From assembly GCA_036763105.1 (NCBI GenBank), contig JBAIYS010000015.1:1-58706 (forward strand): a stretch of DNA of 58,706 nt, given 5' to 3'. Below, piece by piece: positions 27,016 through 36,551 of this stretch. The DNA is from Peptococcaceae bacterium 1198_IL3148. GTDB taxonomy: Bacteria; Bacillota; Desulfotomaculia; Desulfotomaculales; Desulfohalotomaculaceae. How positions within the stretch are numbered: position 1 is the stretch's first letter; each line of letters starts with the position of its first letter. The notes under the pieces are model-generated. The model saw nothing but the letters and a program-made list of their open reading frames with translations. It made no database searches and was not told where the DNA came from. The translations under genes were made by a program, and so were the position numbers.

Positions 27016-27867
27016 CTAGCTGAATAATCGGCTCAGTCGACTGAAAAAACCAGATAATCCCCCAGTCTCCTGATGTTCCAAACCAATAAGTTGATTGGCC
27101 ACCTTCTTGATGGATCTGCTGGCGGAACAATTAGGATTATATAGCACAAAGGGTTTTTGCTCCTTCACCGCCTGCACAACATTTATATCTTCAGCCACGT
27201 TACCCAAATATTCAATCCTAATATTGGGTAAAAAGTGCTCCGCTGTCAATTGCAATTTTTGTATGGTCTGCTGTGCCTCATGGTTGTTAACAGCTTTATT
27301 GACAATTATTTGCACTTGTTGGTGCACGTTGTACCTAGATAACACCTTGATCAAACCATAGGCATCAGTAATGGATGTTGGTTCCGGGGTGACCACCACC
27401 ACCAGCTCATGAGCGGCTGCCAAAAAGGCCAAAGTATTTTTACTTAAGCCGGCGCCGGTATCCACCAGCACCTGATCGACACCAGCATCAAAAACCTGCA
27501 TTGCCCCCTGCAAGCGCTTTAGGGCCTCAACACTTAAGTTAGCCAGTTCCATCACCCCAGACCCACCGGAGATAATGCGAATACCCTTGGGGCCAACCAT
27601 GACAATGTCATCTATACTTTTTCCATGATATAAAAAATCATAAAGATTATACTGAGGCTTTTTACCCAGTAATACTTCTACATTGGCCAGACCCAGGTCG
27701 GCGTCAAATACCACCACTCGCTGGCCTCTATCCGCCAGAGCCAAGGCTAAATTTAGCGTAACATTGCTTTTGCCTACGCCACCTTTGCCGCTGGTAATGG
27801 CGATTACCCGGGGACCTTTAGCCGGTGTCCTTTTAGTACCTGCCTTGATTATTGTACCCTTCAACAT
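27016..27867 (-). CDS. flhG: Flagellum number regulator, MinD-like ATPase FlhG
   Basis: Deviant Walker A ATPase (AITSGKGGVGKSN near residue 25) with DADLGLANVEVLLG and VDTGAGLS, the MinD/FlhG fold. Partners with FlhF to set flagellar number and site. I take ATG 27867 (284 residues), with AGGAG 11 bases upstream; a GTG at 27879 is also possible. It overlaps flhF by 35 bases. The N-terminal DQA-x-x-LR helix with which FlhG stimulates FlhF is absent; an in-frame TAG lies only 8 codons above the GTG, so it cannot be restored by a longer start. Confidence 0.92.
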   Translation of the reverse strand: MLKGTIIKAGTKRTPAKGPRVIAITSGKGGVGKSNVTLNLALALADRGQRVVVFDADLGLANVEVLLGKKPQYNLYDFLYHGKSIDDIVMVGPKGIRIISGGSGVMELANLSVEALKRLQGAMQVFDAGVDQVLVDTGAGLSKNTLAFLAAAHELVVVVTPEPTSITDAYGLIKVLSRYNVHQQVQIIVNKAVNNHEAQQTIQKLQLTAEHFLPNIRIEYLGNVAEDINVVQAVKEQKPFVLYNPNCSASRSIKKVANQLIGLEHQETGGLSGFFSRLSRLFS

Positions 27868-29146
27868 ACTGGTCAACACTCCTGAACAAAAGTTGAGCTA
27901 ATTTACGCGGTTGTACCTCTTCAATATCATCAGGAATGGATTGGCCATCACAATAATATTGTATTGGTATTCCAGTTTTTAAAACCACATTTAGCATGGA
28001 ACCCAAAGTTTCGGTTTCATCCACCTTAGTAAAGATATAACCGTTGTAATGGGCTATTTTAAAATCCCTGATGGTGCGGAATAAATCGCGGTCTTTGGTA
28101 CTGGCACTGCTGACTAAATATATCTGCTTACTACCACTGACTGCTTCAATAAACCCTTTTAACTCCAGCACCTGACCGGTATTTTTAGATGAACGTCCCA
28201 CAGTATCAATTAAAATATAGTCTTTCTCTGCATGTCGCTCCACTGCCTGTTTTAATTCCGCCGGAGTCATCACCACCTCCACCGGCACATCAATGGTATC
28301 TCCGTAAATTTTTAACTGGTCGGCCGCGCCATAACGATAGGTATAGACAGTAATTAATGCCACCTGTTTGTTGTCCAGCAACTTAAACCGAGTGGCCAAT
28401 TTAGCCAGCGTGGTGGTTTTACCCACTCCAGGTTGCCCCACAAAAAACATAAACTTAGCCGGTTCAATGTTTTCATAGGCCGGTTTCAACAAATCTGTCA
28501 CCTTGTTGATTATGTGCACTTTAGCCAGATCATTTTTGTCACCACTACTATCTTTAATTGCTTGTTCTAAGCCATGCAACAACTTCTTAGCAATCCCCTG
28601 GTCTATATCCATATCAGTAAGAATTTCCAACCAGCGACAGTTAAAATCTTTGTCTAATGCTAGGTCTTTTTGTCCTGCTTGTTGTTCCAACATCGCCAAC
28701 AACCTCCCCTTTTCCTGTGGTTCCAAAGATTTCATTACCGTTTCTTCTAATATCGGCTTAAACTCAGTGGACTGCAACTTATTAGCACTAGTCATAACTG
28801 GTTTCGGCCCCTTGACGGTTGGTGTCGGCGTAGTGCGTACTAAGTCTGCGGCTTGATAGATCGTTAGGTTTTCCACCTTTGACACCGTTCGCTGGGGATG
28901 CACCGCAGCCACTGCTTGATCCACCGGTTCCTTTGGTTTTTCCAGTTGTTGGTACTGGGGTGGTGCCTGCAGTTCTTTTACTTCATCTAATACTGCCGTT
29001 ACTTCTATTCTGGTTTTAAAAAGGCCTTTAATCCCTTGGCCCCTGACCTTTTTACTGCTGACAATGATCGCTTCCGGACCTAGTTCAGCTTTAATCTGCT
29101 GTACCGCCTGTGGCATTTCATCCACCACAAATTTTTTGATAATCAT
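27833..29146 (-). CDS. flhF: Flagellar placement SRP-type GTPase FlhF
   Basis: 437 residues: N-terminal basic B domain (VVDEMPQAVQQIKAELGPEAIIVSSKKV), N domain, and a G domain with FVGQPGVGKTTTLAKLA, DTVGRSSKN and TKVDETETLG. Directs the site of flagellar assembly with FlhG. ATG overlaps the flhA stop by one base (TAATG), suggesting translational coupling. Confidence 0.95.
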   Translation of the reverse strand: MIIKKFVVDEMPQAVQQIKAELGPEAIIVSSKKVRGQGIKGLFKTRIEVTAVLDEVKELQAPPQYQQLEKPKEPVDQAVAAVHPQRTVSKVENLTIYQAADLVRTTPTPTVKGPKPVMTSANKLQSTEFKPILEETVMKSLEPQEKGRLLAMLEQQAGQKDLALDKDFNCRWLEILTDMDIDQGIAKKLLHGLEQAIKDSSGDKNDLAKVHIINKVTDLLKPAYENIEPAKFMFFVGQPGVGKTTTLAKLATRFKLLDNKQVALITVYTYRYGAADQLKIYGDTIDVPVEVVMTPAELKQAVERHAEKDYILIDTVGRSSKNTGQVLELKGFIEAVSGSKQIYLVSSASTKDRDLFRTIRDFKIAHYNGYIFTKVDETETLGSMLNVVLKTGIPIQYYCDGQSIPDDIEEVQPRKLAQLLFRSVDQYVEGYNNQGRY

Positions 29147-31235
29147 TAATCAGGATTCACCGTCCCCACTGCTTCTACTTCAATACCGGTAATTATTTCA
29201 TTTATAGATATGGCTGGCAGATTGGGCAAGTAACGCTCCAACATCCGCCTGAGCGGCAATCTCACCCGAGGTGAACACAGCAATACCGGGCTGATTCCCC
29301 GCATAGTTAGCCGTTCCACCTGCTGTTGCAATTTATCCAACAGCGCATTGGCTTGGTTGGGTTCCATTACCGGATACTGACCCAATTGGGTTGACTGCAC
29401 CGAATCAGCCACTGCTTGGTCCACTTTCGGATGTAAGGTAATTACCGAAATTTTCTTCCGTGAACCGGCTTCATCCGGTGTGGCGTACAACTGGCAAATG
29501 GTTCTTGCCAACGACTGGCGCACATGTTCGGTGAGAAAATCTGGGTCTTTATTTAAACGGGCGCCATCAGACAGCCCTTCTAAAATGGTCACCAAATCCC
29601 TGATGGGTACTCGTTCCCGCAATAAATTCTGTAACACCTTTTGTATTTCGCCCAAAGACATCAGGTCCGGTACTAAATCCTCCACCACTGCCGGAGTTCT
29701 TTCCCTAACCACATCCAGCAATTCCTTCACTTCTTGACGGCCCAACAGTTCATCGGCATGGCTCTTGATGATCTCTGTCAAATGGGTTACCATCACAGTA
29801 CTGCAATCCACCACCGTTAAACCGTTAAGTTCCGCCTTTTCGCGCTCAGTTTCATCAATCCACCAAGCGGGCAGTTTAAAGGTGGGCTCTGTGGTGGCAA
29901 TACCCTTAATGTCCAGTTGCTGTCCCAAGGGGTCCATGGCCAAATAATGTCCCGGCATAAGTTCGCCCTCGGCCACCTCCACCCCTCTGATCTTAATTAC
30001 ATAATTATTGTGGTGCACCTGCATGTTGTCGCGAATGCGAATGGGCCTAACTAATATCCCCAGTTCTAACGCACACTGACGTCTAATGGCCGCCATCCGC
30101 TGCAGTAAGTCTCCGCCTTGGCTTTCGTCCGTCAATGAGATCAAATTATAACCAATTTCCACTTCTAATGTATCAACTTGGAAATAATTTAATACATTCT
30201 CCGGTTGACGTCGAGTTTCCTGCGCCTTGGTGGCTTCCAATTCTTGCTGTTTTACAACCTCGTGTTCTTTTTCTTTATTTAACAAATAAGCAGTATAAGC
30301 CAGGGCGCCGGAAAGGGCTAAAAACAAGAAATTGGGCATCGCCGGCACTAGGCCGATGACAAATAGAATCCCTGCAGCCAAACCCAATACTTTGGGAAAG
30401 TTTAAAAACTGTTGGGAAAGATCTTTACCAAAACTGTTTTCGGAAGCCGACCGGGTAACTAAAATACCGGTGGCGGTGGATATCAGCAGTGCCGGAATCT
30501 GGCTGACCAAACCATCGCCAATGGTCAAAGTTGTATAGGTGATCAACGCATCGGCCAGCGACATGCCGTGCTGGGCAATGCCAATGATAAAACCACCCAA
30601 AACGTTAATAAAGATAATGATAATCCCGGCAATGGCATCTCCCTTTACAAACTTACTGGCACCGTCCATCGCCCCAAAGAAATCGGCCTCCCGTTGAATC
30701 TGTTCCCGCCGATGTCTGGCTTCATCTTCATTGATCAAGCCAGAGTTCAGGTCAGCATCAATGCTCATTTGTTTACCGGGCATGGCATCCAACGTAAAGC
30801 GAGCCGCCACCTCGGCCACCCGGCCGGCACCGTTGGTGATCACTATGAATTGAATAATGGTGATGATGATAAACACCACCGCACCAACCACATAGCTACC
30901 TCCGGTGACAAAATTTCCAAAGGCTGCAATAACTTGACCGGCAGAGGCTTCGCTTAAAATCAACCGGGTTGATGATATGTTCAATGCCAATCGGTAAAGG
31001 GTAGTTACCAATAGCAAACTGGGAAACACCGAAAACTGCAGGGGTCCGTGGTAAACATGGTAATTAGCAAAATCACCAAACCCAAAGTTATACTTATCAC
31101 CAACAAAAAGTCCAACACATTGGGGCTTAGGGGAATAATAATCATTAATATAATGCCTATAACAAAGGCAGCAATAATAACATCGGAATTACCTTTTAAG
31201 TTTGCTTTAGCTTGGTAAAGATTTGGTAAGGGCAT
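29146..31235 (-). pseudogene. flhA: Flagellar export gate protein FlhA, split by a one-base frameshift
   Basis: Two reading frames together give a normal FlhA of about 696 residues. The first (31235 to about 31045) reads MPLPNLYQAK and the first membrane segments up to TMFTTDP. The second resumes with LQFSVFPSLLLVTTLYRLALN, then has the FHIPEP signature RVAEVAARFTLDAMPGKQ, six more helices and the cytoplasmic export-sorting domain to the stop. The break is at a run of four G on plus (31041-31044); five would restore GAC-CCC-CTG-CAG. Everything else in the run is intact, so this is either a real null mutation, a slippery site, or a sequencing error. A GTG at 31029 could start the second piece but would remove the first helices. 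Confidence 0.9.
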
Positions 31236-31298
31236 TTTTGCATTAACCTTCCTTAATTTTAGCTGTTTATGACTGATTTATTTTATGCAACCTGCTTT

Positions 31299-31361
31299 TT
31301 GTAGGGGCTCAATTCATTGAGCCCGCTAGACTAACCTATAAATTCCTAATTCATAATTCTG
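31299..31361. repeat. Half MITE-like element plus AT repeat, flhB-flhA gap
   Basis: TTTGTAGGGGCTCAATTCATTGAGCCC repeats one end of the elements at 1659 and 14341 and contains a perfect GGGCTCAAT/ATTGAGCCC hairpin (31306-31324 region), followed by AATTCCTAATTCATAATTC. It occupies the 137-bp gap between flhB and flhA, the largest gap inside the flagellar run. No T-run on minus, so it is not read as a terminator. Confidence 0.55.
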
Positions 31362-31372
31362 TTCTGTTCCAT

Positions 31373-32437
31373 TTACCGTTTTTGGTTCAATCGATAAACC
31401 GTTGCCAGTATCTCCGCCACCGCTTGGTATAGCTCCGGTGGAATTTCCTGACCTATTTCTACATTGTTGTATAAAAACCTGGCCACTGGTTTATTTTCTT
31501 GGATGGGCACATTGTGTTGGGCCGCGATTTCCTTGATCTTTTGAGCCATGAAGTCTGCCCCTTTGGCCACCACCACCGGGGCGGGTTTGACATCGGCATC
31601 ATATTTCAGTGCCACTGCAAAGTGGGTTGGGTTGGTGACCACCACGGTGGACTTAGGTACTTCCTGACTGACCAAGTTCATCAATATCTCCCGCTGGCGG
31701 CGTTTTAACCAGGATTTAATCTGGGGATCTCCTTCGGTTTGTTTATATTCATCTTTAACTTCCTGCTTGGACATGCGCATCTGCTTGTTGAAAGCATAGC
31801 GTTGGTATACCAAGTCCAATAAACCAATGGCCAGGTAGGTTAACGCTCCCCATAATAAAATAGCCAGCATTGCTTCCAGCACTTTATGAAACAAGTATAC
31901 CGGTGGGCCGTAAAACAACTTAAGCATTTGGCTGTATTGTCCTTTGGCCACGGTGTAAACCAACACACCCATTAAAGTGATCTTGAGGATGGACTTTAGC
32001 AGTTCAAAAAGCGTGCGACTGCTGAACATCTTTTTAAAACCTTCAATGGGATTAAGTTTTGACAACTTTGGTTTAATGGCTTCCGGCGCCAACAAAAAAC
32101 CAAATTGACCAATGTTGGTTGTCAGCGCCACAATTACCAGTACGATAAACAAAGGGGCCAACAAACCAAAGCTGCCAATCAGTGTTCTAATTAATATATC
32201 CACTAACCGATTGGTGTCCGGTGGGGCAATGATATAATTATGGAAATAATGACTCAGTTCTTCATACACCTGCTGAGTAAATGTTCCCTTGGCCATATAA
32301 AAATACAGCACCCCGGCCAGCAAACACAGGGCGGCATTAAAATCGGCACTCTTAGGCACCTGACCTTTTTTGCGCGCATCCTGCAGTTTTTTGGGCGTCG
32401 CCTGTTCTGTTTTTTCTTGACCACCGGAATTAGCCAT
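31373..32437 (-). CDS. flhB: Flagellar export switch protein FlhB
   Basis: 354 residues with four hydrophobic segments and a cytoplasmic domain bearing the self-cleavage site N269-P270-T271-H272 (VVVTNPTHFAVALKYD). Switches export from rod/hook to filament substrates. N-terminus GGQEKTEQATPKKLQDARKKGQVPKS is typical. Start ATG overlaps the fliR stop by one base. Confidence 0.96.
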   Translation of the reverse strand: MANSGGQEKTEQATPKKLQDARKKGQVPKSADFNAALCLLAGVLYFYMAKGTFTQQVYEELSHYFHNYIIAPPDTNRLVDILIRTLIGSFGLLAPLFIVLVIVALTTNIGQFGFLLAPEAIKPKLSKLNPIEGFKKMFSSRTLFELLKSILKITLMGVLVYTVAKGQYSQMLKLFYGPPVYLFHKVLEAMLAILLWGALTYLAIGLLDLVYQRYAFNKQMRMSKQEVKDEYKQTEGDPQIKSWLKRRQREILMNLVSQEVPKSTVVVTNPTHFAVALKYDADVKPAPVVVAKGADFMAQKIKEIAAQHNVPIQENKPVARFLYNNVEIGQEIPPELYQAVAEILATVYRLNQKR

Positions 32438-33216
32438 TAAGACAGCCCTTTCACTAGTAATAATAAGTCCTTCTGCATCTGATCAAATATTGATGCAAAA
32501 ATACTGCCCATTAGCGGCAACAACACTGCTAACGACAGCAATCCCAACATAATTTTAAAGGGAAAACCCAGCATGAAAATATTCATCTGGGGTGCAGTTC
32601 TTCCCATTACTCCCAAAGCAATATCCGTCATTAATAAAACCGCCACTATTGGTACCGCAACCTTCAGAGCCAGTGTAAAGGTATCGGCAAAGGCCCTGAT
32701 TAAGAAAATCGCAGCCGTGCCAGTCATTTCCGCTGCATTTAATGGCAATATTTGATAACTCTTCACCAACCCCCAAATCAGTCCATGATGGCCATCCACA
32801 CAGAGAAAAGTGGCCAAAGTTACGTAATAAAGGAATCTGCCCAAAGGGGTGTTCATCGAACTGGTCACCGGGTCCATTATTTGGGCCATGGCATAACCAA
32901 TGCTTAAATCTATTAATTGACCTGCCATGCGCAACGCATTGAACACCATAGTACAGACAAAGCCCATGGCCAAACCAACTGCCGCCTCGCTGACCAGCAT
33001 CATGATATACCCTAAGCCTCCGTCAAATATCTCAGGGCCACTGGCGGCGATGATGGGATAAATGATAATGGTGAGAACAAAGGCAAAACCAGCCTTTACT
33101 TGACCAGGTATGCCGGGAATAGCAAAAATTGGACTGGCCCACAAAAAGGTGGAGCAACGCACAAATACCAGCATAAAAATTGGCAATATCGAAAAATCCG
33201 GCAACAACCTGTTCAC
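32437..33216 (-). CDS. fliR: Flagellar export gate protein FliR
   Basis: 259-residue membrane protein, six predicted helices, with RCSTFLWASPIFAIPGIPGQVKAG near the N-terminus and LSIGYAMAQIMDP, both FliR hallmarks. Part of the FliPQR export pore. Starts 14 bases after fliQ and is coupled to flhB. Confidence 0.95.
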   Translation of the reverse strand: MNRLLPDFSILPIFMLVFVRCSTFLWASPIFAIPGIPGQVKAGFAFVLTIIIYPIIAASGPEIFDGGLGYIMMLVSEAAVGLAMGFVCTMVFNALRMAGQLIDLSIGYAMAQIMDPVTSSMNTPLGRFLYYVTLATFLCVDGHHGLIWGLVKSYQILPLNAAEMTGTAAIFLIRAFADTFTLALKVAVPIVAVLLMTDIALGVMGRTAPQMNIFMLGFPFKIMLGLLSLAVLLPLMGSIFASIFDQMQKDLLLLVKGLS

Positions 33217-33230
33217 CCCACTAGCTATGC

Positions 33231-33500
33231 TTAACGAACAATATTGGGAATCTGCTCATATAACCGTTGGGTAAACCCAACAATAACATTAACTAACCAA
33301 CCAGAAAGTACAATTACCGTGATAAACACCGCCAAAATCTTGGGCACAAAGGCCAAAGTTTGTTCTTGAATTTGGGTGGTGGCTTGAAAAATCCCAATGA
33401 TTAGCCCCACCAACATGGCCATTAGCAATCCCGGTGCCGATAAAATGACCACCATCATTAAAGCCTCTCGGCAAATATGAATAATCTCAGTTTGACTCAT
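33231..33500 (-). CDS. fliQ: Flagellar export gate protein FliQ
   Basis: 89 residues, two transmembrane helices; ALMMVVILSAPGLLMAMLVGLIIGIFQATTQIQEQTL is the family core (positions about 14-50). Start at ATG 33500, with AGGTGA 6 bases upstream spanning the fliP stop. An in-frame GTG at 33509 lies inside that ribosome site and is rejected. Confidence 0.95.
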   Translation of the reverse strand: MSQTEIIHICREALMMVVILSAPGLLMAMLVGLIIGIFQATTQIQEQTLAFVPKILAVFITVIVLSGWLVNVIVGFTQRLYEQIPNIVR

Positions 33501-33505
33501 TGTGA

Positions 33506-34264
33506 TCACCTAAAACTTTCTACCAGGGATTTTACCACCAAGTACCAGCCATCCACCATGACAAACAGTAGCACCTTAAAGGGCAACGCAATCATCATCG
33601 GCGGCAACATAAACATCCCCATGGACATCAAAACGCTGGCTATCACCATATCGATCACTAAAAAGGGCACATAAATTAAAAAACCAATTAAAAAGGCTGT
33701 TTTTAGCTCGCTGATAATAAAGGCTGGTGTCAACACCGTTAGCGGTACCGCATCAATATTTTGGGGCTTGTCCATATCAGCCAGATTAACAAATAGCGCC
33801 AAATCCTTTTCCCTGGTTTGTTTGGACATGAATTCCCTTAACGGTTGGGTGGCCAATTCAGTGGCTTGCTGCTGGCTAATTTCGTTATTCAGATAGGGTT
33901 GCACCGCATTTTCATTAATTTCGGTATAAACAGGCTTCATGATGAAAATGGTTAAAAACAAAGCCAAACCAATCAAAATTTGATTAGGCGGGGTTGACTG
34001 GGTACCTAAACCCGACCGCAAGAATGATAGTACCACCACGATGCGGGTAAAGGAAGTGAGCATCATTAAAAATGCTGGCACTAGCGAAAGTACCGTCAAC
34101 AGCAACAGTAATTTTACTGAATCCACCACTCGTTCTGGCTCATCAGTTGGTTGAATAGTTAAATCCACCGCCGGTAGCGGTGCCGCACCAGCCAACGGGG
34201 GGCCAAATAAAATAAAAATGGCAGTAAGGGCGATAAAGATAATTGGTTTATTTTTCACGGCCAT
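33506..34264 (-). CDS. fliP: Flagellar export gate protein FliP
   Basis: 252 residues from ATG 34264 (AGAAGGAG upstream), with a cleavable signal peptide (IIFIALTAIFILFGPPLAGA), as FliP usually has. FliP motifs SFTRIVVVLSFLRSGLGTQSTPPNQ and IDMVIASVLMSMGMFMLPP are present. The frame is open for another 63 codons upstream but that part lies over fliO and is not protein-like. It overlaps fliO by 17 bases. Confidence 0.96.
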   Translation of the reverse strand: MAVKNKPIIFIALTAIFILFGPPLAGAAPLPAVDLTIQPTDEPERVVDSVKLLLLLTVLSLVPAFLMMLTSFTRIVVVLSFLRSGLGTQSTPPNQILIGLALFLTIFIMKPVYTEINENAVQPYLNNEISQQQATELATQPLREFMSKQTREKDLALFVNLADMDKPQNIDAVPLTVLTPAFIISELKTAFLIGFLIYVPFLVIDMVIASVLMSMGMFMLPPMMIALPFKVLLFVMVDGWYLVVKSLVESFR

Positions 34265-34649
34265 TTTCTCCTTCTGCTGTGTCTTGATGGCTAACATGCT
34301 GTTGCTGCTTAAGCTTAAATTTAAGCAATTGACGAAAATCAGGTAAACCCTCGGCAACAGTATTATCTGCCAACGGCTCCGGCAAAGTATCGTACTCCTT
34401 GACCACCGTAATCCCAGTTTCAGCATGGGCCAACAGAAAATATTTGTCGCCAACTTCCACCAGGCTCAAAAGGCCTTTTGGTCCCAGGGGCATTTGCTCC
34501 ACCACTCGCATGCGCCGACCACCCTGTTGTCCCTTAACTAAGCCCCGGCGGGCGAGGCCGTATTTAATGGCCACATAGGCCAGTGCCAACACCAACGGCA
34601 GCGCAATGATTACTCTGATAAAGGCAAATAAAATTTCTGTATTATTCAT
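34248..34649 (-). CDS. fliO: Flagellar biosynthesis protein FliO
   Basis: 133 residues: one N-terminal helix (about 7-29, FIRVIIALPLVLALAYVAI) and a basic cytoplasmic part with RVVEQMPLGPKGLLSLVEVGDKYFLLA, the FliO core. Scaffold for FliP assembly. Lies between fliN and fliP, its conserved place. Confidence 0.9.
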   Translation of the reverse strand: MNNTEILFAFIRVIIALPLVLALAYVAIKYGLARRGLVKGQQGGRRMRVVEQMPLGPKGLLSLVEVGDKYFLLAHAETGITVVKEYDTLPEPLADNTVAEGLPDFRQLLKFKLKQQQHVSHQDTAEGENGREK

Positions 34650-34659
34650 GGTGTTATTA

Positions 34660-35073
34660 TTAACCTTCTATCTGTTCTTTAGGCTGGCTGCAAGCAGCCA
34701 ACTTGTCATGACGAGTAATTTTGTTTAACCTGACGGCAAAGTGGTCATTAATCACCAAAATTTCGCCCCGGGCAAAGGGTTTGCTATTAATGTAAATATC
34801 TGCAGACTCGCCGGCGGACTTGTTGAGTTCCAGCACTGAATCAGTCTCTAGATTCAGTAGGTCTTTGATCTTAATTCTTGCTTGGCCCAGCTCAACATAA
34901 ATCTCCATGGTCACGTCTTCCAAATGCATCAGGCTGGCTTTGATTGACGGCCCTGGCTGAGAAGAAGTAATGGGAGGGAAGCGCACCGGTTTAACGGCGG
35001 CTTCACTCTCCTCTTCCCTTTTTAGATCCTGCATTTTTGCCATAAAGGATTGAATTTCTTCTTCAGACATCAT
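34660..35073 (-). CDS. fliN: Flagellar motor switch protein FliN-like (SpoA domain)
   Basis: 137 residues: variable N-terminal half, then a single SpoA domain (MEIYVELGQARIKIKDLLNLETDSVLELN...ARGEILVINDHFAVRL). C-ring subunit. ATG 35073 with AGGTGA 5 bases upstream; a second ATG follows. The C-ring set thus has FliM, FliY (with its own FliN domain) and this separate FliN, which sits where Bacillus places fliM-fliY. Confidence 0.9.
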   Translation of the reverse strand: MMSEEEIQSFMAKMQDLKREEESEAAVKPVRFPPITSSQPGPSIKASLMHLEDVTMEIYVELGQARIKIKDLLNLETDSVLELNKSAGESADIYINSKPFARGEILVINDHFAVRLNKITRHDKLAACSQPKEQIEG

Positions 35074-35082
35074 CGTTATCAC

Positions 35083-35550
35083 CTACTGGGTGAGGTATTC
35101 GGTAAAGTAGATTCTGCTCAGTTTACCGTGTTCCAATTTTTCATTGATAGCCTCAGTCATCTCACGCTGAACATTGTCAATGCTTTCTGGTGGCTGTACT
35201 TCGGCTAATTTTTTAGAACGCAACAGTCTAATCACAGTATCTTTAATGACATGGTTTTTCTGTTGCAGTTCATCAACCAACTCCTTTTCTTCCTTGGGAT
35301 ATTCCATAACGGCAGTGAACCGCAGGTAGTGAATGCCACCGGGATCGGCTAAATTAATCAACATTTCTCCCAATTCGCTGGTGGCCATTTCCGGTGGTTT
35401 GGGTGCACTGTCAGCCGGGTTTAGCAAGAAGAAATAGCCAGCTATGCCTCCGGCAACCAGCATGTTTAGCAGTAACAGGATCACAATTACAGTTTTAGCA
35501 GAAAAACGTGACTTTTTTTCCTTTTGTTCAGCGGATAATTCTTTAGCCAT
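35083..35550 (-). CDS. fliL: Flagellar basal-body-associated protein FliL
   Basis: 155 residues: cytoplasmic basic N-terminus, one helix (about 17-40) and an outer domain with MLINLADPGGIHYLRFTAVMEYP and a C-terminal GKLSRIYFTEYLTQ. FliL supports the stators. It precedes fliN by 9 bases. No FlbD/SwrD gene lies between flgE and fliL, where one is often found. Confidence 0.9.
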   Translation of the reverse strand: MAKELSAEQKEKKSRFSAKTVIVILLLLNMLVAGGIAGYFFLLNPADSAPKPPEMATSELGEMLINLADPGGIHYLRFTAVMEYPKEEKELVDELQQKNHVIKDTVIRLLRSKKLAEVQPPESIDNVQREMTEAINEKLEHGKLSRIYFTEYLTQ

Positions 35551-35590
35551 TTACCCCTCACCTTTGTTTTTTAATATTAATTACTATACA

Positions 35591-36535
35591 TTAACGCTTT
35601 AGGTTAATCAATTCCTCCAGCATGCTGTCAGAGGTGGTAATTACCCTGGCGTTGGCTTGGTAACCACGTTGAGTGGTGATCATGGTGGTGAATTCCTCGG
35701 TTAAATCTACGTTGGACATTTCCAAGTAACCGGAGTTGATTTGCTGTGATTCACCGTTGGGCACCCCAAAAACGGCAGCACCAGAGGTGTCAACATTTTC
35801 TTTGTAAACATTTTGCCCTTCTTTGATTAAGCCTTCATTATTGGCAAAGGTTACGATGGCAATGCGGGCTTCTGTTAAGGAAGTAGAATCATTATAACTA
35901 CCACTTCCATAATCAAATTTTACAGGATTTCCATTTGTATAGGTACCAGTAATTTTACCGTCAGGTGAAATGGTTAATGCCTCAATAGATAATGGAACTG
36001 CTGGTGTACTAGTATCATCTTCCAACAATACTCTAATGGCACCATAGGCATCATCGCTTTTATCATTAGGTGTGTTAACACCGGCAGTTTGGCCAATTAA
36101 ATTCATACCACCGGAGTTGACAATATAACCATCTTTATCTACAAAGAATACACCTTCTCTAGTGTAGTTTGCCTTTAAATCCGCCGGGTCAGTTTTGGGA
36201 GTAACATTACCAGCAGTAATCAAATCACTCTTAGCATTGGAAACGGCAAAGAAGCCATCCCCTTGAATCGCCATATCTAGCGTTCTACCGGTATTTTGGG
36301 TTGCTCCTTGGCCAAAATCGTTATTAATACTACCCACAGACATACCGGCACCCACTTGGGCGGGGTTTTTACTGTTACCACCTGAGCTTATAGTTTGATA
36401 CAAAGTATCCTGGAAGTTGGCTCTGCCCTTTTTAAAACCGGTGGTATTTACGTTGGCAATGTTGTTACCAGTAACATCCATGCGAATTTGGTGGTTTTTC
36501 ATGCCAGATACACCTGAATATAAAGAACGAATCAT
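35591..36535 (-). CDS. flgE: Flagellar hook protein FlgE
   Basis: 314 residues. N-terminal MIRSLYSGVSGMKNHQIRMD and VTGNNIANVNTTGFKKGRANFQD, a central LDMAIQGDGFFAV motif and C-terminal GYLEMSNVDLTEEFTTMITTQRGYQANARVI define the rod-hook family. Position after flgD and the flagellar operon protein identifies it as hook. It is short for a hook protein (often 400 or more). AAGGAGGGG precedes the ATG. Confidence 0.92.
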   Translation of the reverse strand: MIRSLYSGVSGMKNHQIRMDVTGNNIANVNTTGFKKGRANFQDTLYQTISSGGNSKNPAQVGAGMSVGSINNDFGQGATQNTGRTLDMAIQGDGFFAVSNAKSDLITAGNVTPKTDPADLKANYTREGVFFVDKDGYIVNSGGMNLIGQTAGVNTPNDKSDDAYGAIRVLLEDDTSTPAVPLSIEALTISPDGKITGTYTNGNPVKFDYGSGSYNDSTSLTEARIAIVTFANNEGLIKEGQNVYKENVDTSGAAVFGVPNGESQQINSGYLEMSNVDLTEEFTTMITTQRGYQANARVITTSDSMLEELINLKR

Positions 36536-36551
36536 TTTTTGCCCCTCCTTA

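Noticed and set aside
31005-31235. Separate 76-residue membrane protein gene before flhA
   Set aside because: It is the N-terminus of FlhA itself; the last 10 residues are out-of-frame noise past the frameshift.
31305-31324. GGGCTCAAT/ATTGAGCCC hairpin as a terminator between flhB and flhA
   Set aside because: No T-run on either side, and it is part of a repeat element found elsewhere in the window.
34265-34453. 63-codon N-terminal extension of fliP
   Set aside because: Overlaps fliO, has no ribosome site, and the signal peptide and AGAAGGAG site define the start at 34264.
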